A stretch of 64,000 nt of DNA from F23-D06 sp045116675 (lineage in GTDB: Bacteria > Bacteroidota > Bacteroidia > Bacteroidales > WCHB1-69), in the NCBI GenBank assembly GCA_045116675.1, contig JBGUMF010000017.1, positions 1 to 64,000 of the forward strand, given 5' to 3'. Both the position numbers and the translations under genes were made by a program. Shown here one piece after another: positions 34,048-42,418 of the stretch. The first letter of the stretch is position 1, and every line of letters begins with the position of its first letter. The notes under the pieces are model-generated. The model ran no database searches. It saw only the letters and a program-made list of their open reading frames with translations, and was not told where the DNA came from.

Positions 34048-34065
34048 TATATGTTTTTTCATATA
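34048..34065. promoter_or_regulatory. Candidate HipB operator 2
   Basis: TATATG-TTTTTT-CATATA, same arms and spacing as operator 1. It lies between the hip promoter and the divergent glycosyltransferase promoter at 34120, so a repressor bound here could affect both. Confidence 0.65.
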
Positions 34066-34119
34066 ATATAACATCTGACAAAATGTTATTAATTCCTACG
34101 TATGGCTTGAAAAAATCAT

Positions 34120-34128
34120 TATCTTTGC
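34120..34128 (+). promoter_or_regulatory. Promoter -7 box for the GT4 gene
   Basis: TATCTTTGC, 20 bases before the ATG at 34149. Confidence 0.65.
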
Positions 34129-34148
34129 ACTTCCAAACCAACCACCCT

Positions 34149-35282
34149 ATGAAAATCATCATTCTTGGGACAGCTTACCCCTACCGCGGCGGATTGTCGG
34201 CGTTTAACGAGCGACTGGCTTACGAATATCAGAACCAGGGACACGAAGTGGAAATTTACACCTTCACTCATCAGTACCCGGATTTTCTGTTTCCGGGCAA
34301 GACGCAATACAGCACCGAACCCGCGCCCGAAGGACTTAAAATTGTGCGTAAAGTACACTCTTACAATCCGTTCAACTGGATTAAAGTCGGGCACGAAATC
34401 AAACGGAAAAAGCCCGACGTGATGATCACCAAGTTCTGGCTGCCGTTCATGTCGCCCTGCTTCGGCACCATCGCGCGGATTGTGCGCAAGAACAGGCATA
34501 CCAAGCTGATTTCCATTCTCGACAACGTCATCCCGCATGAGCATCGCATCGGAGACAAGATGTTTGTGCGCTACTTCATCCGCCCTACCGACGGCTTCGT
34601 GGCTATGTCGAAGTCGGTGCTGGCGGATTTGCGACTCTTCACCCAAGACAAGCCCGCCGTTTTCTGTCCGCATCCGCTCTACGACCACTACGGGGAACGG
34701 CTGTCCCGAGATAAAGCCCTATCGCTGCTTAATCTTAGTCCAGAGAATCGTTATGTGCTCTTTTTCGGCTTTATCCGCACCTACAAGGGACTGGATCTGT
34801 TGCTGGACGCTTTCGCCGACAAGCGGCTGAAAGAGGCCGGTGTGAAACTTTTGGTGGCGGGAGAGTTTTATGGTGATTCGGCACCTTATCTCAACAAAAT
34901 CAAGGAGTTGGGCATTGAAGACCGTGTCGTGCTCTGCACCGACTTCATCCCCGACAGCGAGGTAAACCGCTATTTCAGCGCGGCGGACATTGTGGCACAA
35001 CCCTACAAGACCGCCACGCAGAGCGGCGTCACCCAAATCGCCTTCCACTTTGAGAAACCGATGTTGGTGACCAATGTAGGCGGCCTTGCCGAAATCGTGC
35101 CCGACGGCAAAATCGGCTATGTGACGGAACCCGATTCAAAGCAGATCGCTGATGCGCTGTGCCGTTTCTTCGCCGAAAACAAACAGGCGGAATTTGAGAT
35201 GAATGTGGTGGAGGAAAAGAAGAAATACGCCTGGTCAGCCTTCACGGCGGCCATTGACAGCATTTTCGCTGTGTTAAAATAA
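34149..35282 (+). CDS. Family 4 glycosyltransferase
   Basis: A 377-residue GT-B enzyme. MKIIILGTAYPYRGGLSAFN begins the acceptor domain with the glycine loop; LFFGFIRTYKGLDLLLDAFA and LVAGEFYG lie in the nucleotide-sugar domain; VAQPYKTATQSGVTQIAFHF and PMLVTNVGGLAEIVPDGKIG hold the family's E(x7)E-like region. The longest frame begins 81 codons earlier, but that part reads through the promoter and hip operators, so the ATG at 34149 is used. It opens the heptose / second flippase group. Confidence 0.9.
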   Translation: MKIIILGTAYPYRGGLSAFNERLAYEYQNQGHEVEIYTFTHQYPDFLFPGKTQYSTEPAPEGLKIVRKVHSYNPFNWIKVGHEIKRKKPDVMITKFWLPFMSPCFGTIARIVRKNRHTKLISILDNVIPHEHRIGDKMFVRYFIRPTDGFVAMSKSVLADLRLFTQDKPAVFCPHPLYDHYGERLSRDKALSLLNLSPENRYVLFFGFIRTYKGLDLLLDAFADKRLKEAGVKLLVAGEFYGDSAPYLNKIKELGIEDRVVLCTDFIPDSEVNRYFSAADIVAQPYKTATQSGVTQIAFHFEKPMLVTNVGGLAEIVPDGKIGYVTEPDSKQIADALCRFFAENKQAEFEMNVVEEKKKYAWSAFTAAIDSIFAVLK

Positions 35283-35286
35283 ATGT

Positions 35287-35323
35287 TATCTTTGCATAAG
35301 GAATTTTCCATTTGAAAATTCCT
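35287..35323 (+). promoter_or_regulatory. Promoter box and stem-loop before hddA
   Basis: TATCTTTGC at 35287-35295 is followed at once by AGGAATTTTC-CATTT-GAAAATTCCT (35299-35323), a perfect 10-bp stem with five-base loop. The hairpin would sit at the very 5' end of the transcript and could stabilise it; without a T-run it is not a clear terminator of the upstream gene. Confidence 0.6.
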
Positions 35324-35373
35324 ATATTAACCTGATATCAAGTAAAATAATAATTTATTTGTAGATTTACGAT

Positions 35374-36396
35374 ATGATTATTCGCAGCAAAGCACCTCTC
35401 CGATTAGGCCTCGCCGGTGGCGGCACAGACGTGTCTCCATTCTCTGACATCTATGGAGGTGCCATCCTCAACGCCACGGTGAACATGTACGCCTACACCA
35501 CACTCGAGCCGTTAGACAACGGCCAGATCATCTTTGAAAACCCTGCCAAGGAGGAACTTGGAGAAACCCATACGGCCACCGATGCACTGGTCCCGGAAGG
35601 ATACTTCATCCTGCACAAAGGGGTCTATAACCGCATCGTCAAACAGTTCACGCACAAGCCCTTGTCGTTTAAGATCAGCACCTTCGTGGATGCGCCTCCC
35701 GGCTCCGGCTTAGGCACCTCCTCCACCCTAGTGGTATCCATCCTCGGTGCTTTTGTCGAGTGGCTGAAACTGCCCTTGGGCGAGTATGATATTGCCAAGC
35801 TGGCCTACGAGATCGAACGGGTGGATTTGCAGATGGCAGGCGGCAAACAGGACCAATATGCTGCCACCTTCGGCGGGTTCAACTACATGGAATTTATCGG
35901 TGACAACGTGATTGTCAATCCGTTACGCATCCGCCAACGCTACCTTGACGAGCTGGCACACAACCTCGTGCTCTACCACACGGCCACGAGCCACGTCTCG
36001 GCCAAGATTATCGAGGAACAGCAGAAGAACGTCAAGGAGAAGAAGCAGAAATCCATTGACGCGATGTTGGCCTTGAAAGAACAGGCCTTCCACATGAAGG
36101 AGGTGTTGCTGAAGGGTGATTTGGATGCCATCGGGCAGATATTGGATGAGGGCTGGAAGCACAAGAAACAGATGGCTGACAGCGTGTCCAACACATTCAT
36201 TGACGAGGTGTACGAGGCGGCGCGGGCGGCTGGTGCCACGGGCGGCAAGATCTCTGGTGCGGGCGGCGGCGGCTTCATGTTCTTCTACTGCCCCTCCAAC
36301 GCCCGCTATCGCGTCATTGACCGTTTGGCGGAGTTCGGTGGCCAGTCGAAACGCTACGAATTTGTGACCGAAGGTCTGAAGACATGGACAATGTAA
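35374..36396 (+). CDS. hddA: D-glycero-alpha-D-manno-heptose 7-phosphate kinase-like (GHMP family)
   Basis: A 340-residue GHMP kinase. APLRLGLAGGGTDVSPFSDI (substrate loop) and PPGSGLGTSSTLVVS (ATP loop) are as in HddA, which phosphorylates sedoheptulose-derived heptose 7-phosphate at C1. AGATGGKISGAGGGGFMFFY closes the active site. The neighbours hddC and gmhA encode the next nucleotidyl transfer and the isomerase of the same pathway, which makes this reading firm. Cytosolic. Fucokinase-type relatives are much longer. Confidence 0.9.
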   Translation: MIIRSKAPLRLGLAGGGTDVSPFSDIYGGAILNATVNMYAYTTLEPLDNGQIIFENPAKEELGETHTATDALVPEGYFILHKGVYNRIVKQFTHKPLSFKISTFVDAPPGSGLGTSSTLVVSILGAFVEWLKLPLGEYDIAKLAYEIERVDLQMAGGKQDQYAATFGGFNYMEFIGDNVIVNPLRIRQRYLDELAHNLVLYHTATSHVSAKIIEEQQKNVKEKKQKSIDAMLALKEQAFHMKEVLLKGDLDAIGQILDEGWKHKKQMADSVSNTFIDEVYEAARAAGATGGKISGAGGGGFMFFYCPSNARYRVIDRLAEFGGQSKRYEFVTEGLKTWTM

Positions 36397-36400
36397 GATT

Positions 36401-36432
36401 CCCCTTCTATGTAGAAGGGGTGCCCGCAGGGC
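36401..36432. repeat. Double hairpin between hddA and hddC
   Basis: CCCCTTCTATGTAGAAGGGG (perfect palindrome) followed by GCCC-GCA-GGGC. It resembles the common REP-like intergenic element with CCCCTTC arms seen in many bacterial genomes. It may stabilise the upstream message. Confidence 0.6.
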
Positions 36433-36457
36433 GGGGTAGTAGAAAAAGACACGAATA

Positions 36458-37165
36458 ATGACAACAATAATACAAAAAGAAGCAATTATCTTAGCCGGCG
36501 GATTCGGCACACGGTTACAAGGCGTGGTCAAAGACCTGCCTAAACCGATGGCACCCGTCAACGGAAGGCCTTTTCTAACATATATTCTTGATTATCTGAT
36601 AGATTTTCATTATTCGAGAGTGATTCTTTCCGTAGGTTATCTGCATGAGAAAATCGAAGAATATTTCGGGAATCATTACAAAAGTCTGGAAATAGATTAT
36701 GCTGTGGAGACGGAGCCTCTTGGCACGGGTGGTGGCATTCTCTTTGCCATGTCAAAATGCACAACAGACGATGTGCTGATAATCAATGGAGATACGATGT
36801 TTAAGGTGGATTTGGATGCATTTGAACGGTTCTATCGTGAAAAGGGTGGTCTTCTGTCCATTGTGTTGCGTGAAGTGGATGATGTGTCGCGATATGGCAG
36901 TGTGCTTATTGGTGACAACAACCTGATTGTGCTCTTTTCGGAAAAAGAATCATCAGAAGGTAGCGGCCTTATTAACGGAGGTGTTTATCTCATCAACAGA
37001 AAATTGTTCGACAAATACCCCCAGCCGACGAAATTCTCGTTCGAAAAGGATCTGATGACCCGATATTACACAAAAGAGTTGTTTTTCGGGATGCCTTCCA
37101 GCGGTTATTTTATTGATATTGGCATTCCCAAAGATTACGCCCGGGCGCAGAATGAACTGTCGTAA
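36458..37165 (+). CDS. hddC: D-glycero-alpha-D-manno-heptose 1-phosphate guanylyltransferase-like
   Basis: A 235-residue sugar nucleotidyltransferase. AIILAGGFGTRLQGVVKDLP, then KPMAPVNGRPFL, is the NTP-binding signature, ETEPLGTGGGILFAM and VLIINGDTMFKVDLDAF bind sugar phosphate, and IDIGIPKDYARAQ closes the fold. In the heptose group it would use GTP to give GDP-heptose. Sequence alone does not exclude another NTP or sugar, so context decides the name. Confidence 0.85.
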   Translation: MTTIIQKEAIILAGGFGTRLQGVVKDLPKPMAPVNGRPFLTYILDYLIDFHYSRVILSVGYLHEKIEEYFGNHYKSLEIDYAVETEPLGTGGGILFAMSKCTTDDVLIINGDTMFKVDLDAFERFYREKGGLLSIVLREVDDVSRYGSVLIGDNNLIVLFSEKESSEGSGLINGGVYLINRKLFDKYPQPTKFSFEKDLMTRYYTKELFFGMPSSGYFIDIGIPKDYARAQNELS

Positions 37166-37201
37166 CATTTTATAGATAAATCATTAACTCAAAATAGTAT
37201 C

Positions 37202-37789
37202 ATGACAAATACTCGTATTCCCCAATCCATCCAGCAGTCCATTGCCGCGAAGCAGGCGGTTCTTGATAACCCCGAATTTCTGGAGCGCATCCAGCAGGCG
37301 GCTGACATGATTGTCGTCTCCCTGCGCGGCGGCGGTAAGATACATTTCTGCGGCAACGGAGGCAGCGCCGCCGACGCGCAGCACCTCGCCGCCGAACTCT
37401 CCGGACGCTTCTACTTCGACCGTCCGCCCCTCAACGCCGATGCCCTCCACTGCAACACCTCCTACCTCACCGCCGTGGGCAACGATTACGGCTACGACCT
37501 CATCTTCTCGCGCCTCCTGCGCGGCACCGCCAAGGCCGGCGACGTCATCGTGGGCATCTCCACCTCGGGCAATTCCAAGAACATCCTAAAAGCTTACGAG
37601 GTAGCTCAAGAGATGGGCGTGAAAATCATCGCCATGACCGGCGAGACCGGCGGCCTGATGAAAGACTATGCCGACATCCTGCTCAATGTGCCGTCAAAGG
37701 ACACGCCACGCATCCAGGAAAGCCACATTATGATTGGCCACATCATCTGCGAACTTGTGGAAACCGCTATGTTCGGCGAAAAACGATAG
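37202..37789 (+). CDS. gmhA: Phosphoheptose isomerase
   Basis: A 195-residue SIS-domain enzyme that converts sedoheptulose 7-phosphate to D-glycero-D-manno-heptose 7-phosphate. CGNGGSAADAQHLAAELSGR is the GmhA signature; VGISTSGNSKNILKA binds phosphate; ESHIMIGHIICELVE carries the catalytic His/Glu at the C-terminus. It completes three of four GDP-heptose steps in this cluster; the phosphatase GmhB is absent from the window. Confidence 0.94.
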   Translation: MTNTRIPQSIQQSIAAKQAVLDNPEFLERIQQAADMIVVSLRGGGKIHFCGNGGSAADAQHLAAELSGRFYFDRPPLNADALHCNTSYLTAVGNDYGYDLIFSRLLRGTAKAGDVIVGISTSGNSKNILKAYEVAQEMGVKIIAMTGETGGLMKDYADILLNVPSKDTPRIQESHIMIGHIICELVETAMFGEKR

Positions 37790-37848
37790 GCTTTTCCCAA
37801 ATCTTATCATTTTATCTATTTTCGCCGACAATTTTGGCAGATTTTTAC

Positions 37849-37857
37849 TATTTTTGC
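37849..37857 (+). promoter_or_regulatory. Promoter -7 box after gmhA
   Basis: TATTTTTGC, 58 bases before the next gene, indicates a new transcription unit. Confidence 0.6.
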
Positions 37858-37914
37858 CGTGCGAATCCCGTTTCAGTAGGTTGAAAAGTCCGAATCCCTA
37901 AATCCTTTGCCATT

Positions 37915-38538
37915 ATGTACATGAACGAATCCCTTTTCAAAGACTTTTTAAGTGACAGGGAGATACTATGGCTGGGCATCAACTTCTCGCAGGCGAAATT
38001 CACACGCCAAGGGCTGGATTTTTCTCAGGAGATTATGCAGCATTATTTTCAGGACTGGAACAGGCTGATTCTCAACGACCAGAAAAAATACGACATCCGC
38101 ATGAGCTTCCGCAAGCCCATCATGCAGTACGATTTGTCGCTGGTGACCAAAATCAACAAGACTGCCAAGGCCTCCAACATTCTGGTGTCGAATCTGGGTC
38201 TTAAGGATATGCTGAATGAGGATATGCTCCGCAAGTATGTCGCCCAATATTCGTTCCCCATGACGCTCCGGTTCGCCCTCATTTTCGTGGTGGAGTCGTT
38301 CGACTCCATGGCCAAGACGGCCTCCATCTGGGTCATCATTCTCCAAACCGCTGATTCGGAAGTGGTGCTGTGCGAGAAATTCATGAAGACGCCCGGCGGC
38401 TTTGGAGCCCGGAACTATTGGGCCAGAACCTTCTACAACCTCCTTTTCGATATCAAGAACCACGACTATCTCCGTTGGGAGAACATGGTCAAGGAACAGG
38501 AACTCCAACATACGGACATCATTAATCCTATAATCTGA
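37915..38538 (+). CDS. Conserved hypothetical protein, cytosolic
   Basis: A 207-residue protein of a family I do not recognise. No signal peptide or membrane helix is evident. Notable segments are LWLGINFSQAKFTRQGLDFS, RMSFRKPIMQYDLSLVTKIN and MTLRFALIFVVESFDSMAKT, with a mixed strand-helix pattern. Its own promoter lies just upstream and a phosphomannomutase gene follows nine bases after the stop, so it may be linked to that enzyme's expression. Start may be the ATG at 37915 or at 37921. Confidence 0.65.
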   Translation: MYMNESLFKDFLSDREILWLGINFSQAKFTRQGLDFSQEIMQHYFQDWNRLILNDQKKYDIRMSFRKPIMQYDLSLVTKINKTAKASNILVSNLGLKDMLNEDMLRKYVAQYSFPMTLRFALIFVVESFDSMAKTASIWVIILQTADSEVVLCEKFMKTPGGFGARNYWARTFYNLLFDIKNHDYLRWENMVKEQELQHTDIINPII

Positions 38539-38547
38539 TTTTTCAAT

Positions 38548-39891
38548 ATGGGTGCATTCAAAGCATACGACTTCCGCGGAATCTTCGGCCGGGATTTCGA
38601 TTTGGACACAGTGTATAAATTCGGCTATTTTCTCCCATCGCTTTTAAAAACGGACAAGGTGCTCGTCGGGCGCGACATGCGCACCACCTCGCCGCAGATG
38701 TTCGAGGCCCTCTCCCGGGGCATCACCGATGCCGGTGCCGATGTCTATGACATGGGGCTGACCACGACACCGATGGTCTATTACTTCACCGCCCAGCACC
38801 ATTTTGATGCTTCGGTGATGATTACGGCATCCCATAACCCCAAGGACCACAATGGATTAAAGGTCTCGACCACCAACGCTCTGCCCGTGGGCTTTGATTC
38901 GGGTCTTGGCGAGCTGGAGCGCCGCGTGAAGGAAGAACCCGTGACGCCCGCCGCCACGAAGGGACGCATCATACCCCACGAAGTGAAGGACGAATACCTT
39001 GCCTTCCAAGCCCATTACCACCATGACATCTCCAATCTCAACATCGTCATGGATTGCAGCAACGGCATGGCCGCCATTTTGGTGAAAGAGATTTTCGGCA
39101 ATGCTCCCACCTATCTGTTCGACACCCTCGACGGCACTTTCCCGAACCATGAAGCCAACCCGTTGGAACTGGAAAATGTGCTGCCCCTAAGTGAAAAGGT
39201 ACGGGAAACGCACGCCGACATTGGGGTTATCTTTGACGGCGACGCCGACCGTGTGATGTTCGTGGACGAGCACGGCGACTTCATCCCTCCCGACCTGATG
39301 ATTGCTGTTTTGGGGCATTATTTCATAAAAGAGAAAAACTATGCCGGCAAGGTCATACAGGACATCCGTACCTCAAAATCCGTTTCCGAATATATTGCCA
39401 GGATGGGCCGCGAGGTCGAAATCTGGCGCGTGGGACGTGCCTACGCCGCGCTGAAGCTGCGCGAGATTGACGGCGCCTTCGGCGGAGAGTTCGCCGGCCA
39501 CTACTATTTCCGCGACTTCTTCTACTCCGACTCCGCCATGATTGCTGCTCAGGTGCTGCTCCACGTCTTCAGCGACATGAAGCGACAGGGCATCTCCGTG
39601 TCACAGCTCATCCGGCAAATCAAACAATATGCCAACTCCGGCGAAATCAATTTCACTATCCAGGATAAGAAAGGAGCCATGGAAGCCGTGCGCGAACATT
39701 TCTGCGCTATAGAGGAACCCACCACCTTGATGGACTTTGACGGCTACCGTATCGAGTTCCGCGATTGGTGGTTCAACATACGTCCTTCCAACACGGAACC
39801 CTATCTGCGCCTCCTTATGGAAGCCCGCACCCCTGAGATGCTTCAGGAGAAACTCCGCGAGATGGAAGCCGTACTTAATCCATACCAATAA
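38548..39891 (+). CDS. manB: Phosphomannomutase/phosphoglucomutase
   Basis: A 447-residue alpha-D-phosphohexomutase. The phosphorylated serine is Ser95 in TASHNP; the metal loop is DGDADR (230-235); the sugar-binding loop is GGEFAGHYYFRD and the phosphate-binding end is RPSNTEPYLRLLMEA. It interconverts hexose 6- and 1-phosphates, feeding GDP-mannose or glucose donors for the surrounding glycan genes. Substrate preference cannot be settled from sequence. Confidence 0.92.
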   Translation: MGAFKAYDFRGIFGRDFDLDTVYKFGYFLPSLLKTDKVLVGRDMRTTSPQMFEALSRGITDAGADVYDMGLTTTPMVYYFTAQHHFDASVMITASHNPKDHNGLKVSTTNALPVGFDSGLGELERRVKEEPVTPAATKGRIIPHEVKDEYLAFQAHYHHDISNLNIVMDCSNGMAAILVKEIFGNAPTYLFDTLDGTFPNHEANPLELENVLPLSEKVRETHADIGVIFDGDADRVMFVDEHGDFIPPDLMIAVLGHYFIKEKNYAGKVIQDIRTSKSVSEYIARMGREVEIWRVGRAYAALKLREIDGAFGGEFAGHYYFRDFFYSDSAMIAAQVLLHVFSDMKRQGISVSQLIRQIKQYANSGEINFTIQDKKGAMEAVREHFCAIEEPTTLMDFDGYRIEFRDWWFNIRPSNTEPYLRLLMEARTPEMLQEKLREMEAVLNPYQ

Positions 39892-39923
39892 TGTAATTGT
39901 ATAATTCGCCGCCACCAAATCCA

Positions 39924-41240
39924 ATGTTCGACAAAATCCTCAACACCTTCCTGACACGTGTCGTTTCCATGCTGATGATGTTCCTCGTGGTCATCATCAA
40001 CACCAACACGTTCGGGGCGGAGGGTACTGGCACCATCGCGCTGGTTATCCTCGGTCTCACCCTGCTGCAGGTATTGTCGAATTTCGTGGGTGGAACATCC
40101 TTGGTCTTCCTCACTCCCCAGAAAAACATCTTCCAGCTGCTCTTCCTTTCCTACCTTTGGGCGATTGTCAGCAATCTGGGCGGCATCACCCTTTTGTACC
40201 ATTTCAGGCTCATTCCCACCGAATATACGTTACATCTGCTGGCTATTACGTTGGTTTATAGTGTTTTCTATATTCATACCGGCATTATGCAGGGACGGGA
40301 GGATATCAAGCAATTCAATATGCTCCAGCTGACGCAGGTGCTACTGCTTATTCTTTTCCTCAGTGCCGCCATTCTGATCAGTCGTGCCTGCGGACATTTG
40401 CCAGTGGTGGATCTATATCTGTATGCCTTCCTGTTTTCCTATCTGGTGCCCACGATTATCAGCTGTTTCTACATCGCCCGCCATGTCGGGAAACCCTGTT
40501 TCGACGGGATGGGCGGTTTGCTGGCTGAGATGCTGAAGCTTGGCTTCTGGACCCAAATCGCCAACCTGACGCAGTTGCTGACCTACCGGCTCAATTATTA
40601 CCTTATTGAAGGGTTTGTTGGGCGTAAATCGTTGGGTCTGTATGAGTTGGGTACGCGCATTTCGGAAGCGGTATGGATTTTTCCCAAGAGTATATGTCTG
40701 GTGCAATATGCTCGCATTTCCAACAACCACGAACACGAATACGCCAAGAATCTGACTCTTGGTTTGTTCAAAATCGTGTTTGTGTTCTCCATGCTGGCTG
40801 TATTGGTCCTTTGGGCACTGCCGGCCAGCTTCATCGCCTGGGTGTTCGGGCCGGAGTTCGCTGCTTCCAAGCCCGTCATCTGCAGTTTGTTGCCAGGTGT
40901 GGTCTTTTTAGCCTGCATGTCGGTATTGTCGCACCATTTTGCCGGCTATGGGAAATACTGGATTAATGCGGTGGGCTCTCTTATCGGGCTGGCTGTCACG
41001 GCGGCGTTGGGATTCACATGGTTGCCCGCTGCCGCGCACGCGGGTGCGCCCGAGGCCCTGCGCACCGCCGGCTGGATATCCTCCGCCGCCTATTTCGCCT
41101 CCTTTGTCTTCACGCTCATCTGCTTTGTCTGCCACACTTCCGCCACAGGGCGCGATTTCCTCATCACCCGCGCCGACTGGCTTCTTTTGAAAAATATCGT
41201 TCACGAAAAACTGTCCGCATACCGTACTCGTAAGAAATGA
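39924..41240 (+). CDS. Wzx-like polysaccharide flippase (second of two)
   Basis: A 438-residue MOP-superfamily membrane protein with about 12 helices (for example VVSMLMMFLVVIINTNTFGA and LAVLVLWALPASFIAWVF). It differs strongly from the flippase at 14.8 kb. The start at 39924 (MFDKILNTFL) removes a proline-rich leader that overlaps the end of manB. It overlaps the next GT4 gene by ATGA. It probably exports the product of the heptose group, separate from the first flippase's product (inference). Confidence 0.85.
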   Translation: MFDKILNTFLTRVVSMLMMFLVVIINTNTFGAEGTGTIALVILGLTLLQVLSNFVGGTSLVFLTPQKNIFQLLFLSYLWAIVSNLGGITLLYHFRLIPTEYTLHLLAITLVYSVFYIHTGIMQGREDIKQFNMLQLTQVLLLILFLSAAILISRACGHLPVVDLYLYAFLFSYLVPTIISCFYIARHVGKPCFDGMGGLLAEMLKLGFWTQIANLTQLLTYRLNYYLIEGFVGRKSLGLYELGTRISEAVWIFPKSICLVQYARISNNHEHEYAKNLTLGLFKIVFVFSMLAVLVLWALPASFIAWVFGPEFAASKPVICSLLPGVVFLACMSVLSHHFAGYGKYWINAVGSLIGLAVTAALGFTWLPAAAHAGAPEALRTAGWISSAAYFASFVFTLICFVCHTSATGRDFLITRADWLLLKNIVHEKLSAYRTRKK

Positions 41241-42418
41241 TTATCCTGCATATCCCTTCCTGGTTCCCTAATCCGCAGAAGCCGTTGGATGGCAACTTCA
41301 TCCTCCGGCATATTGCTGCCGTGGCTCCGCACACGCGTTCCATCGTGCTGCATCATACGGAGCAGGCTTTTAAGGAAAAATTGGATCCCCTTATAGATGA
41401 TGCGGCGATTTTCTATCCTATAAATAACGTCTTCAAACATTGCAAATGGTCGCTTTTCCGCGCTTATGACAAGGCTTTCCGCAACATCGTGCGCCAGTAT
41501 GGGAAGCCGGACATCATCCATCTGCATGTGGCGTTGCCGATGGGACCTTTGTCCGCCTGGCTCAGCATCCGGTATCGTATCCCATTGATTATCAGTGAGC
41601 ACTGGTCTGTCTATCAGCCGCAAAACCGTCATCAGCTCACAGTCCTCCAACGTCTGCAGCTATGGTTTACCTACCGTCGAGCTGCTTTGCTCACCACGGT
41701 GTCGGAAGATTTGCACCATGCTGTTCTGGATACTGTGCGCATTGCCCGGAAGGTGCCTTGGCAGCATGTCAACAATGTGGTGGACACGGATTTGTTTAAG
41801 CCGACTCCCTCCTTGTTGCCTGATGACGACAAGCAGCATATTCTGCATGTCTCCTCGTTAGAAGATGCCTCCAAGAACATTATGGGCATCCTGCGTGCCG
41901 TGCGCAAGTTGCGCGACATACGCCAGGATTTCGTGCTTGACATCATCCACGATCTTCGTAATGTTGAGGTGGAGCGTTTTATAGAGGAGTATAAAATGGG
42001 GGATTATGTGAGATTGTTGGGTAAAATGGATAGTGCCGGTGTGGCGGAGCATGTCCGTCGGGCTGCATTCATGCTGCAGTTCTCCAATTACGAAAACCAG
42101 CCTTGCGTGTTGGTTGAGGCCTTTGCCAGCGGCAAGCCGGTGTTGGCCACGCGCGCGGGCGGCATCCCTGAAATCGTAATCCCGTCCCGCGGGCGGTTAG
42201 TCGCCCCGAAGGATGAGAACGGTCTTCTGGATCAGCTTCAGTATATGCTGGATCACCGCTGCGATTTCGACGGTGCCGCCATCCGTGATTATGCGGTGCG
42301 CAACTTCAGTGTCCGGCATATCGGTCAGGCCTTATACAATATATATGGTATGGTTCTGGGACAGGATTGTACAGAAACACCTTCTGAGGAGGCTACTCCT
42401 CCGTCGGGCGGCTGCTGA
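41237..42418 (+). CDS. Family 4 glycosyltransferase
   Basis: A 393-residue GT-B enzyme. MIILHIPSWFPNPQKPLDGN is a typical GT4 opening; HLHVALPMGP and ISEHWSVYQPQNRHQLTVLQ line the acceptor site; LQFSNYENQPCVLVEAFASG, with E and the following E, is the donor-binding region; VLATRAGGIPEIV follows. Translationally coupled to the flippase. Its 3' end overlaps the convergent pseudouridine synthase gene by 26 bases, marking the right edge of the glycan region. Confidence 0.9.
   Translation: MIILHIPSWFPNPQKPLDGNFILRHIAAVAPHTRSIVLHHTEQAFKEKLDPLIDDAAIFYPINNVFKHCKWSLFRAYDKAFRNIVRQYGKPDIIHLHVALPMGPLSAWLSIRYRIPLIISEHWSVYQPQNRHQLTVLQRLQLWFTYRRAALLTTVSEDLHHAVLDTVRIARKVPWQHVNNVVDTDLFKPTPSLLPDDDKQHILHVSSLEDASKNIMGILRAVRKLRDIRQDFVLDIIHDLRNVEVERFIEEYKMGDYVRLLGKMDSAGVAEHVRRAAFMLQFSNYENQPCVLVEAFASGKPVLATRAGGIPEIVIPSRGRLVAPKDENGLLDQLQYMLDHRCDFDGAAIRDYAVRNFSVRHIGQALYNIYGMVLGQDCTETPSEEATPPSGGC

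Noticed and set aside
33906..34148. N-terminal extension of the GT4 protein
   Set aside because: The 81 extra codons run through the hip operators and the -7 box; the normal GT4 start is at 34149.
35287..35323. Hairpin after the GT4 gene as a terminator
   Set aside because: No T-run follows and a promoter box lies directly in front, so a 5' leader structure is more likely.
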